64,000 nt of DNA from Ananas comosus (taxonomy: Eukaryota > Streptophyta > Magnoliopsida > Poales > Bromeliaceae). Below are positions 24,401 through 33,728 of the stretch, in pieces. Under the pieces are notes generated by a model, which was given only the letters and a program-made list of their open reading frames with translations, did not search any database and was not told the origin of the DNA. The stretch is from positions 8,413,133 to 8,477,132 of the forward strand of contig NC_033638.1 of NCBI RefSeq assembly GCF_001540865.1, in the 5' to 3' direction. Positions within the stretch are counted from its first letter, which is position 1. Every line of letters starts with the position of its first letter. Position numbers and translations under genes: made by a program.

Positions 24401-24748
24401 AGAGCACATCTACAAAATTAACCAAAATTCACAACTTCAATACCCCAAAAAAAAAAAAAACTCGGCGAAAATGAAGGGGAGTAGAAAAATTCGGTTTTAA
24501 AATTTCTCCATCATCAATCGTTGAACAAAAAGATTAATAAAAAACCCATAAGCGTATTGGTAACCATGAAATTATCAAATGGGTTCGCACAACAACTACC
24601 TCGTACAAATCCTCTACTCAAAACACAAATGAAAATTTTTTTTTTTTTTAAACCCTCAGAAAATCATGTAAAAAAACAATTCCTTACTCGAGGCCAAAGG
24701 AGAAGAAGCATTGGCGCATTTCGCAGAGCTCCCACACAAATTCCCCAT
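21438..24748 (-). CDS. Receptor-like cytoplasmic kinase, subfamily VII (PBL/APK1-like)
   Basis: Six exons (24688-24748, 23021-23340, 22796-22931, 22242-22378, 22038-22161, 21438-21787) give 375 residues. The N-terminus [11 protein letters not shown] has Gly2 and nearby Cys, the usual N-myristoylation and palmitoylation signal that fixes these kinases to the plasma membrane. A Ser/Thr-rich linker leads to [13 protein letters not shown]. Kinase motifs in order: [22 protein letters not shown] with the ATP-binding Lys, [14 protein letters not shown] with the catalytic Asp, SDFGLA, and [14 protein letters not shown]. The insert [19 protein letters not shown] between the first strands is typical of RLCK-VII proteins, which act under immune and growth receptors such as FLS2. 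The Phe before RD replaces the usual Tyr. The short first exon, 1.35 kb from exon 2, is supported by phase and by the acylation motif. Ortholog assignment within PBL genes is not possible here. Confidence 0.92.
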
Positions 24749-24764
24749 GTGACCAAATCCCCAA

Positions 24765-24767
<3 letters not shown>

Positions 24768-24800
<33 letters not shown>
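24768..24800. repeat. (TC)n microsatellite in the RLCK 5' leader
   Basis: A perfect dinucleotide run of about 33 bp reads (GA)n in the sense of the kinase gene and ends 20 bases upstream of its ATG. GA repeats in plant leaders can bind BPC/GAGA factors; that is an inference. Confidence 0.9.
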
Positions 24801-24803
<3 letters not shown>

Positions 24804-27502
24804 CCAATTCTCTTAAAAGGAAATACAAAGAGAGCAGGGAAAAAAAGAATTGTAGGTAAAAATGAAGCATAACCCTTCAACTACAGTGATTTTGGAAGCA
24901 AGGGCCTCGGCTTGTATTTTGTTTTATTTCACTATGATCCCTCAACTTCTATTTTTTTTAATTAAGTTTTTATTATTAGTTCTTAACTGTTAATTCACCC
25001 ATTTTTTTATTAAAATATAATTAAATTTTTAAAATTTGAACTATTAATTTCTTATCAAATCTACTTAGTTCCAAAAAGAAAGAAATTTGGGGGTGTCTTT
25101 CTCGGAATAGACTATAGATTAGGGGTGTCTATACATTTTCACAAAAGAGTGTTAAAAAAGATCTTCTTTTTTGACCATTATCGCTCAGTCAAAGACGTAT
25201 CCACCCTTTTCATACATAAGAGTCGTTTTTTTATCTCGTTTTTTTTTACGCAAATTCCACAAAATTTAGGGGCTAAGAAATGAGAAATTTATTAAACTTG
25301 ACCCATTCAATTATTCAAACTGTTTTATAAAAACGGCGTACGCATTTGGGAATCCAAAGAGAATTGAAATTTTCCATTAAATTTCATTTTTTTTTTTGTA
25401 AATTTTATAAATAGAGTATTCAAATTGTGGCCAAGCTATTATTCAAGTTTGTTTACAATATAAATATATAAAACAAATATATATTATTAAGAGTGTGTAT
25501 TTTTTATGTGTTAATTGCATACAGCTTCCTATAAACATATCGAATAGTAAATATATTTCTACGAAGTTTAATTTTTCATATTTATCTCTACAAAAATTTA
25601 ATAATATTTATATTTATCACTCTGATTTGCTACCATTAGAGTACTATTTTTTTTAATAGAAGATAAAAAAAATTAACATTTTTACCATTACAAATATATT
25701 CTTCCAAAAACTCCAACTGTTAGAATTATACAGAAATATTCTCTTAAAAATTTTTAACAGTCATTTTTTATACCATTACAAATAATAGAGGATAAAAAGA
25801 TCAATTTACCTAATTCACTAATTAGAATTAAGTATTTTACCTATAATTAACTATATTTTTCTAAAAGATCATAATACCAAGTGTCTATTTAAAAATATTA
25901 AAACTTTTGAAGAGATAAATATGAAAAGTTAAATTTTGTAGAGTGTTCAATTTGTTTACTTTTATATAATAAAATGTCAAAAAGAAATAATAAGGTACTA
26001 AATTTGTCATAATTTACTGCAATATAAGATACTAAATTTTGCTTTTCAACTTGGGGGAGAGAAATTTGAAATTTCTTTTTCTTCGTTAATGTACGAAGTT
26101 TCCTAATCTGTTTCCTAAGGAATAAAAAATTATAAATTTTGTAACTAAAAAGTTGGGCAAGGGATTAGAATGGGGAAGTGTTGGGTATTTCTTTTCTTAT
26201 CTTAAGTTGACAAAAGCGCTTCTTTTGACCAACTTTCGCTTGTTAAGTCAACAACGTCGTTAGCAGTTTAATGATGTCCAAATTCTAATGTTTGTTGTTA
26301 TTCACAACATTTTAAACATTGGTTTTTACAGTGATCTAAAAATATTATTAGGTTACGTCAACATAACATCATAAATATTTAATAATTATTATTTTTATTA
26401 TTATTTTAATATCATATCTAATTATGAAATACTGATTTTTTTAGACTAAATTAAGTAGATACAAAATTTTTAAGTTTTATTTTTTATAACAGAAAATAAA
26501 ATTAGCAAAAATCAATCGTAAATAAAATAATTAAGTATACTAAATGAACAAAAAAAGGTAAAAATAAAAATAAAATTCATTTGATTTGGTGAGATCTATA
26601 CCGGTTTGGTGGTTGAACCGTCGGATCGAACGATACAGAGTGAATTTTTTAATTTATCCGGTTAAAGGGATTGAACCAAACCGTTTTATTAATTGATTCC
26701 GGTTGGCCCAATGGAAGCGGCCAATTTGAGCTGAATTTTAAAACATTGAATATTCAATATGATATTAAAATTTAGATTTAAATATTTTTAGGTTAAAGAG
26801 TGTTTAAAATTTGAAGGCAAGTAGGGACATCCCATCACTTGTACGGCATTCTCAATTAAATTTTTTTTATTGAGATCAATTTAATTTTTTAAATTTAAGT
26901 TGTTTTAGTTAGTTAAGTCGGTATTATTGTAAACTGCATGGATCGTTCGTCATACGCTATCAATAAATAAGCACGAAAGAATAACAAAATTCGAACAAAC
27001 GGTAAGAAAAAAAATATAGAAAAAAAAGACCAAGATTTGTGCGGTTCAGCAATTGCCTACGTCCACGAGACAGCGAGAAAAATATATTCCATTATATGAA
27101 AAAATAGAAAATACAAACTTACATGCTGTGCCTTCTCCGAATAAAAAATTAAAAGCCTTACGGTGAATTTTAACTTTCTCTTGTTCCACTGCAAATTTCA
27201 GAAAAATACTGAAAATTTTTTTTCGTAAAAATAAGAAGAACAAATTAAAAAATATAGAAAACTCTGATCAAATCCTTTATGCTCTTGCATCGATGGATCC
27301 GACATGTTCAGAAAATTGGTCGAGAATCGTCGCTTTGCTGCCGACTTCAATCAGTCGTCGCATGCGTGTCGTGCACCTCCTTGCTGCTGCCGTACTGCCG
27401 GGCCAACAACCTTGATTAATTGGCCTTGCACGTGACGCTAATTAATTGGCCTCAATGTTATATCCGTACGCAATCATATATACGAGAAAGTTTATATTAT
27501 AT
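24801..27502. other. AT-rich intergenic DNA with decayed MITEs
   Basis: No gene is visible. 24860-25145 has weak inverted similarity to family M2 (ends near AAAATG...CCCTTCAACTA and TAGGGGTGTCTATACATTTT). 25511-25960 is related to the MITE at 58293. 26580-26760 holds paired CCGGTTTGG/CCGGTTGG words that look like another decayed palindrome. 27290-27420 is a short GC-richer patch without an ORF. Confidence 0.45.
25511..25960. mobile_element. Decayed MITE related to the element at 58293
   Basis: The left part (TTAATTGCATACAGCTTCCT, then TATCGAATAGTAAATATAT and a TTTTTCATATTTATCTCTAC-like stretch) matches the left end of the 58293-58631 element. The right part (GATAAATATGAAAAGTTAAA then TTTTGTAGAG) matches its inner right arm, but the outer right end is lost. 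Confidence 0.55.
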
Positions 27503-28024
27503 TCCAAAAGTTCGAGCTGTTAGAAATACGCAACTAATTCACTTAAAGTGTACAGATACAGCGCTCATGGGTCTTAATTGTGACTCGACCCACGCGGCCT
27601 TACACCACCTCGAACATGACTCGGCCTACCCAACCTCATGTCATTTCGAACGTGACTCGGCCCAACATGACCTCCCGCCACAGGGCAGGATGCTGGCCCA
27701 TTTAAACCAACAATCCTCCCTCCAGCATCTACACACATTTGCAGCATGTGGGAATCGAACCCGTGACCTCTGGCTCTGATACCACTTGTCAGATCGTTGG
27801 CGTTAACTATTAATCTCAAAAGCTCGAGCTGTTAGAAATACGCAATCAATTCACTTAAAGCGTACAGATACAGTGCCCACGGATTTCAATTGTGACTCGG
27901 CCCACGCGGCCTTATGCCACTTCGAATATGACTCGGCCTATCCAACCTCATGTCATTTTGAACGTGACTCAGCCCAATATGACCTCCAGCCACAGGGCAG
28001 GATACTGACCCAGTTAAACCAACA
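27503..28024 (-). mobile_element. Miniature LTR retroelement (TRIM/SMART-like), copy 1
   Basis: Read on the minus strand there is a 238-bp LTR (27787-28024) starting TGTTGG and ending CTGACA. Two bases later comes the primer-binding site TGGTATCAGAGCC (27772-27784), complementary to the 3' end of initiator tRNA-Met. After a very short interior (74 bp between LTRs) ending in the purine tract GGAGGGAGGA comes the second LTR (27503-27712). The second LTR lacks about 30 bp of its far end. No protein is coded, so movement would depend on other elements. The two LTRs differ at many sites, so the insertion is old. The interior also carries a B-box-like GGGTTCGATTCCC. Confidence 0.85.
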
Positions 28025-28780
28025 AATGTGACGAATAATTTTTTAAAAAAATTATTTGATTGATTAAAAATGTCATGTCTCTAATATAACGGATGAATTC
28101 TAAAATTTTTCCACATATATATAGGTATATTAGCCCGGTCAACGAGTCAACAAATATCAATTGGACTTGGCCTGTGAGAAGCATAAATCGATTATGGTTC
28201 TAATGCGTGTGATCCTAAACCAGCTTAATGAGTTAATTAGTTTGACTTGACCCAAATTCAAAAGAAGGCATATTTTTAACAGGTATTAGTTCTAATTATT
28301 TATTATTTTAGTTTTGCATTTTAGAAAGATTATTAAATTTGATAAAATTATTTATGAGTTAGACTAATTCTCCAGTTTAATTGATAAAATTACTTAATTA
28401 TAGAAATTCAAAAAGTTAAAAAAAAAGTGTCAATTTGAAAAAAAATAATAATAATTCTAAAAAATTTAAGTTGAGGAGGCTATTACGAACGTCTTATATG
28501 TGGGGAGGTTTCATACATTTTTATTTTCAAAATATTATTGATAAAATTTAGTTTTTATATAGGCCAATTTGCATAAAAAATCCACTAATTTTGCGCTTTT
28601 GCAAAAGTGGGCCACATTTTTAGTTTTTGCAGATTCGGACCGAATTTTCAGAAGGATGACCAAACTACCCTTCTGTCAAAATGCATAAAAATTATATGCT
28701 TTAAATGCCTAAAAAATACAACTGTTAAGTCACTAAGTATAAAGCTTCTTGAAATGACAACTACTAAGTCATTATTACAT

Positions 28781-30300
28781 GTACCTTTCTCGTGAAACGA
28801 AAAACCTCATTCAAGAGAAAATAAAAAAAAAGAATAATTAATAAGATGAAAGAGTGCAACATCCTCTCAAATAGTGCAACAAACTTTTCAAAATAGTGCA
28901 ATATCTGTATAAGTAGTGCAACATATACATTGTTAATACACATTTTGCATAATTTTTACACTAAATTACGCATAATTTAGTATATTACGAAAAAATAATA
29001 TATAATATTACAACATACTATAAAAATTATACAATATATGTATAAACGGTGCATATTTTACACTATTTGTACAGATATTTACACAATTTGTGTAAATGTT
29101 ACACTATTATGAGAGGATATTGCACTATTTAGATGTGTGTTACACTCTTTCTTTTTGAAAATTAAATTTCATTCCATATTAAATAAAGTGTAAAATTTTT
29201 TGGAAATGACAACTGCTAAATCATAATTATATGCATGTACCTTTCTCGTGAAACGAGAAATCTCATTCAAGAAAAAATAAAAAGAATAAAGAATAATTAG
29301 TAAAATAAAAGAGTGCAATATCCTTTCAAATAGTGCAATAAGCTCTTCAAAATAGTGCAATATCTGTATAAATAATGCAACATATGCATTGTTAATAAAT
29401 ATTTTGTATGACTTTTACACTAAATTACACGGTTTAGTATATTACGCAAAAATAATATATTATATTACAACATACTATAAAAATTATACAATATATGTAC
29501 AAACGGTGCATATTTTACACTATTTGTATAGATATTTACACCATTTGTGTAAATATTGCACTATTATGAGAGAATGTTGCACCATTTAGATGTGTGTTGC
29601 ACTCTTTCTTTTTAAAAATTAAATTTTATTGCATATTAAATAAAATATAAAACTTCTTGGAAATGACAATTACTAAGCCATAATTACATGCATGTACCTT
29701 TCTCGTGAAACGAGAAATCTCATTCAAGAGAAAATAAAAAAAATAAAGATTAATTAATAGATGAAAGAGTGCAATATCTTCTCAAATAGTGCAACAATCT
29801 CTTCAAAATAGTGCAATATCTGTATAAGTAGTGCAACATATACATTGTTAATACACATTTTGCATGATTTTTACACTAAGTTACGTACAGTTTAGTATAT
29901 TATACAAAAATAATATAATATATTACAATATATTATAAAAATTATACAATATATGTACAAACGGTGCATATTTTACACTATTTATACATATATTTGCACC
30001 ATTTCTGTAAATGTTGCACTATTATGAGAAAATGTTGCACCATTTAGATGTGTGTTGCACTCTTTCTTTTTGAAAATTAAATTTCATTGCATATTAAATG
30101 AAATGTAAAACTTTTTGGAAATGACAACTACTAATTACATGCATGTACCTTTCTCGTGAAACGAGAAACCTCATTCAAGAGAAAATAAAAAAAATAAAGA
30201 TTAATTAATAAGATGAAAGAGTGCAATATCCTCTCAAATAGTGCAACAATCTCTTCAAAATAGTGCAATATCTGTATAATTAGTGCAACATATGCATTGT
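28781..30300 (+). repeat. Left array: units of about 456 bp rich in GTGCAA words
   Basis: Units start with GTACCTTTCTCGTGAAACGA at 28781, 29237, 29694 and 30145 (periods 456, 457, 451). The fourth is cut off at about 30310 by the hairpin element. Each unit contains about a dozen copies of (A)GTGCAA or TTGCAC/TACACT words at irregular spacing and a small hairpin TTTCTCGTGAAACGAGAAA at its start. No ORF is conserved. Confidence 0.9.
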
Positions 30301-30310
30301 TAATACATTT

Positions 30311-30550
30311 TTAAAACCAGTCAAACGACTTTTTTGCCTGGCTTAGACGTTTTTGCTTTTTCCACTGGGCTAAAACGTTTTCGGGTTTTATTCACCTAAA
30401 AAATACGTTTAACCGGTAAATAATAAATGGCGACCTATGTATTTTCCGGTTAAACGTATTTTTTAGGTGATTAAAACGCGAAAACGTTTTCACCCGGTGG
30501 AAAAATCAAAAACGTCTAAGCCTGGCTTAAAAGTCTTCCTACTGGTTTAA
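30311..30550. mobile_element. 240-bp hairpin MITE between the two arrays
   Basis: The two halves are near-perfect inverted copies: the left TTAAAACCAGTCAAACGACT...GCCTGGCTTAGACGTTTTTG...CCGGTTAAACGT pairs with the right half ending CGTCTAAGCCTGGCTTAAAA...CTACTGGTTTAA. The centre is near 30430 (AATAAATGGCGACC). It interrupts the fourth unit of the left array, so it inserted after that array formed. Confidence 0.8.
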
Positions 30551-30667
30551 TGGGGAGAAAGTTTTAAGTATTTTTAATATATGAAATTTACAGATCTTTT
30601 TATGTTGACGATTCGGTAATACATATTTTGAAGAACCTTTACTGTTGACAATTCGGTATTAATATAC

Positions 30668-32319
30668 GTACATGGAAAGAACATTTTGTTCTTTAGAGTA
30701 AGTTCTCTTTTATTTTTTTTATTTCTAATTAATTATTCTACTTTCTCACGTTATAGGAGAGTTTATCACGTTGTTCGAGAAGTTTTATTACGTTATAGAC
30801 ATATTTATTACGTTGTATACGTAATAATTATTTGTAAAACGTACTGAAAATGTGATTTAATGCGTGTCAAATCATATAATGTGTTTTTATTATATTATAT
30901 AATGTTGTATGATATTTTTAATATGTTATATACATGTTTGCCACGTATAAAATGTGATAAATATGTCTATAAATGTGGTAAACACATTTATAACGTGATA
31001 ATACTCTCTTACAACGTGGTAAATCTACACACAACGTGAGAAAGAAAAATTTTTAATTTAAAATAACGTATAATTTATTTTATATTTTGAAGAACTTTTA
31101 TTGTTTATGATTCGGTATTAATGTACGTACATGGAAAGAGCACTTTGCTTTTTGGAGTAAGTTCTTTTTTATTTTTTTTATTTCTAATTAATTATTCTAC
31201 TTTCTCACGTTATAGGATAGTTTATCACGTTGTTAGAGAAGTTTTATCACGTTATAGACATATTCATCACGTTGTATATGTAACAATTATGTGTAAAACG
31301 TACTAAAAATGTGATTCAATGCATGTCAAATCATATAATATGTTTTTATTATATTATATAATGTTATATAATATTTTTAATATGTTATATACATGTTTGC
31401 CACGTATAAAATGTGGTAAATATGTATATAAATGTGGTAAAGACATTTACAACGTGATAATACTCTTTTACAACGTGGTAAATCTACACACAACGTGAGA
31501 AAGAAAAACTTTTAATTTAAAGTAACGTATAATTTACTTTACATTTTGAAGAACCTTTACTGTTGACGATTTAGTATTAATGTACGTACATGGAAAGAGC
31601 ACTTTGCTCTTTGGAGTAAGTTCTCTTTTATTTTTTTTATTTCTTATTAATTATTCTACTTTCTCACGTTGTAGGATAGTTTATCACGTTGTTGGAGAAG
31701 TTTTATCACGTTATAGACATATTCATCACGTTGTATACGTAACAATTATGTGTAAAACATACTAAAAGTGTGATTTAATTAATGTATGTCAAATAATATA
31801 ATATACAACGTATAATAAAAGCGCATTATATAATTTGACATACATTAAATCACATTTTTAATACATTTTACACATAATTGTTACGCATACAACGTGATGA
31901 ATATGTCTATAACGTGATCAAACTTCTCGAACAACGTGATAAACTTTCCTACAACGTGAGAAAGTAGAATGATTAATAAGAAATAAAAAAATAAAAGAAA
32001 ACTTACTCTAAAGAGCAAAGTGCTCTTTCCATGTACATTAATACCGAATCGTCAACAGTAAAGGTTCTTCAAACTGTGAAATAAATTATACATTACTTTA
32101 AATTAAAAGTTTTTCTTTCTCACGTTGTGTGTAGATTTACCACGTTGTAAGAGAATATTATCACGTTGTAAATATGTTTACCACTTTTATATACATATTT
32201 ATCACATTTTATACGTGGCAAACATGTATATAACATATTAAAAATATTATATAACATTATACAATATAATAAAAGTGCATTAAATGATTTGACATGCATT
32301 GAATCACATTTGTAGTACG
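30668..32319 (+). repeat. Right array: 459-bp units rich in CACGTT words, plus an inverted partner
   Basis: Direct units start GTACATGGAAAGA at 30668, 31127 and 31586 (both periods 459 bp) and carry many TTATCACGTTGT / ACAACGTGA words. From about 31800 the same sequence runs backwards to 32319, ending at the N, so the third unit and the inverted part form a long palindrome centred near 31800. Short 61-residue frames that recur 459 bp apart are products of the repeat and not genes. Confidence 0.9.
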
Positions 32320-32414
32320 NTTTGCTGAAAAAGCGGACCGAATCTGCAAAAACGAAAAAGGTGACCCGATTTTGCAAAAGCCCAAAATAAGTGGATTTTT
32401 TATGCAAATTGGCC

Positions 32415-33472
32415 ATAATAAATTTAAGTTTACAAATTTCAAAAATATAAGAGGGGCATCTAAATTTTTTTATATATTTTTTTATTGTTCTAGCATTCAA
32501 ATGTACCCAAAATGAGAGACCAAACTAGTGTGATTAAGACATAATTAATATAATAATTATATTAATAAATATAAAATAATTTATTTTTATTTTCTTTTAC
32601 TTTAATTTTATTAAAATTTAATCAGCGGCAAAGGGAGAGAGCCCAAAGTGGGTTGCACAATGATGAAATTATTAAACAATTATTTGTGCCCATAAGCCCA
32701 TAAACGCTCACCCAAAAATAGTACACAACAAAATAAAAGAAAATTAAAACATGTACAAAGAGCTCTAAACTATAAGCACTTTTGCAAATATTATTTTTAA
32801 AGTTCTAATTTTGGACTGTTTAAAGTTTGATGTAAAACAAATAATTTTCAAACTCAGGATTTTAGATATCAACCATTTAGTCCTTAGCGAATTGTCTCAA
32901 TTAAGTTACTAATTGAACAGCTGTTTTAATTACATATTTTGCAAATAATTTTGTATATTTTAAAACATAAAATAATTTTATTTTTTCTCTTCTAAATATT
33001 AAGCATCTTAACTGAAGCATACGGTGAAATTATCGATATTTTTTATTTTTTTTAATGTGTTAGAATAAAATATAGTTTGTTTTGTGTTTTAACATTTTAT
33101 TGCGCAATCAAAATAGTTGTATAATTAGTAATTTTGACTGAGAAGAGCAGTAGGTTGAGCTATCTGAAAGAATTTAAAAGATCAGGGGTGTTTTAATAAT
33201 TATCTAAAGTACAGGGTTCCCTAGACTTTTTTTTTTTCAAAAAAGAAACTATAGAAAAAGACCAAATTAAATTAAAACAGAAAAAAAGAAAAGCTTAAAT
33301 TGTCGAACAAAACACCCTGAAAAAAAAAAAAAAGGAAAAAAAAAACCCAAAACTACTTGAATGAAGAGGAGTCGGGAGCGAACATTATAGTCTCTTACCA
33401 ATTTCGAATCAAAATCTCCCCGATTCCGAGAGTTCCAAAACCCTAGAGACACAACGCATCGCGCCATTTGAG
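32415..33472. other. AT-rich flank and probable 5' leader of SUVH
   Basis: 32415-33200 is AT-rich with no feature that I can support. 33360-33472 is the likely first non-coding exon of the SUVH gene: it includes AAACCCTAGAG at about 33438 and ends in ATTTGAG before a GTAATC donor. Confidence 0.5.
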
Positions 33473-33662
33473 GTAATCACCGCCACTGTGTTCTAACGAT
33501 CGAATCAAATATCTGTTTGATCCCAATCCGATTTTGCTCATTTTGAGTGCTCAAATCGAGTTTTCGATGATTTTTCCCCCTTTTTTCCTCATCATTTTTG
33601 CTACATAGATCGACTAGTTTTGGATTTGACATTTAATTTGTTCTACTTGACTTTTTCTTCAG
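33473..33662 (+). other. Intron in the 5' leader of SUVH
   Basis: GTAATC at 33473 and a pyrimidine-rich TTTTTCTTCAG ending at 33662 bound a 190-bp leader intron. SUVH genes commonly have an intronless coding region and a leader intron. Transcript data are needed to confirm the ends. Confidence 0.6.
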
Positions 33663-33666
33663 CTTC

Positions 33667-33693
33667 ATGTGAATTGTGAGGAGTTTCATGTAG
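33667..33693 (+). promoter_or_regulatory. Two start-stop uORFs, AUGUGA and AUGUAG, in the SUVH leader
   Basis: ATGTGA sits at 33667-33672 and ATGTAG at 33688-33693, both after the leader intron and before the main start at 33729. A third upstream ATG at 33721 opens an out-of-frame uORF overlapping the main start, in weak context (T at -3). The main ATG has A at -3 and G at +4. Minimal AUG-stop uORFs can stall ribosomes and destabilise mRNA in plants; an effect here is inferred. Confidence 0.6.
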
Positions 33694-33728
33694 TAGCAAA
33701 TTGGAATTCATATAGAGTTTATGCTACA

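Larger units (their letters stand above)
28562..32414. mobile_element. 3.85-kb inverted-repeat element with two internal tandem arrays
   Basis: Terminal inverted repeats of about 90 bp bound this block. The left end is GGCCAATTTGCATAAAAAAT at 28562 and runs to about 28651. The right end is its reverse complement, finishing ATGCAAATTGGCC at 32414, and includes matching TTTTGCAGATTCGG(a/t)CCG segments. Inside, the left half holds units of about 456 bp and the right half units of 459 bp plus an inverted partner, with a 240-bp hairpin element between them. There is no transposase ORF. A single N at 32320, just inside the right terminal repeat, means the right arm may be incomplete. No clear target-site duplication is seen (TATA on the left, ATAA on the right). 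Class is uncertain: Mutator-like or foldback-like are options. Confidence 0.7.

Noticed and set aside
27740..27786. tRNA gene suggested by GGGTTCGATTCCC and GGTATCAGAGCC
   Set aside because: No cloverleaf can be formed. The motif is the primer-binding site and following interior of a miniature LTR element.
31121..31765. Two similar 61-codon frames 459 bp apart
   Set aside because: They are the same position in two units of a tandem repeat. Sequence is A/T-rich and not conserved as protein.
28781..31790. CRISPR-like regular repeats
   Set aside because: Periods are about 456-459 bp with no short repeat-spacer structure, in plant nuclear DNA.
33669..33728. Upstream extension of the SUVH frame from 33669
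   Set aside because: The first codon there is GTG, not ATG. The first in-frame ATG is 33729, in strong context, and gives the family N-terminus.
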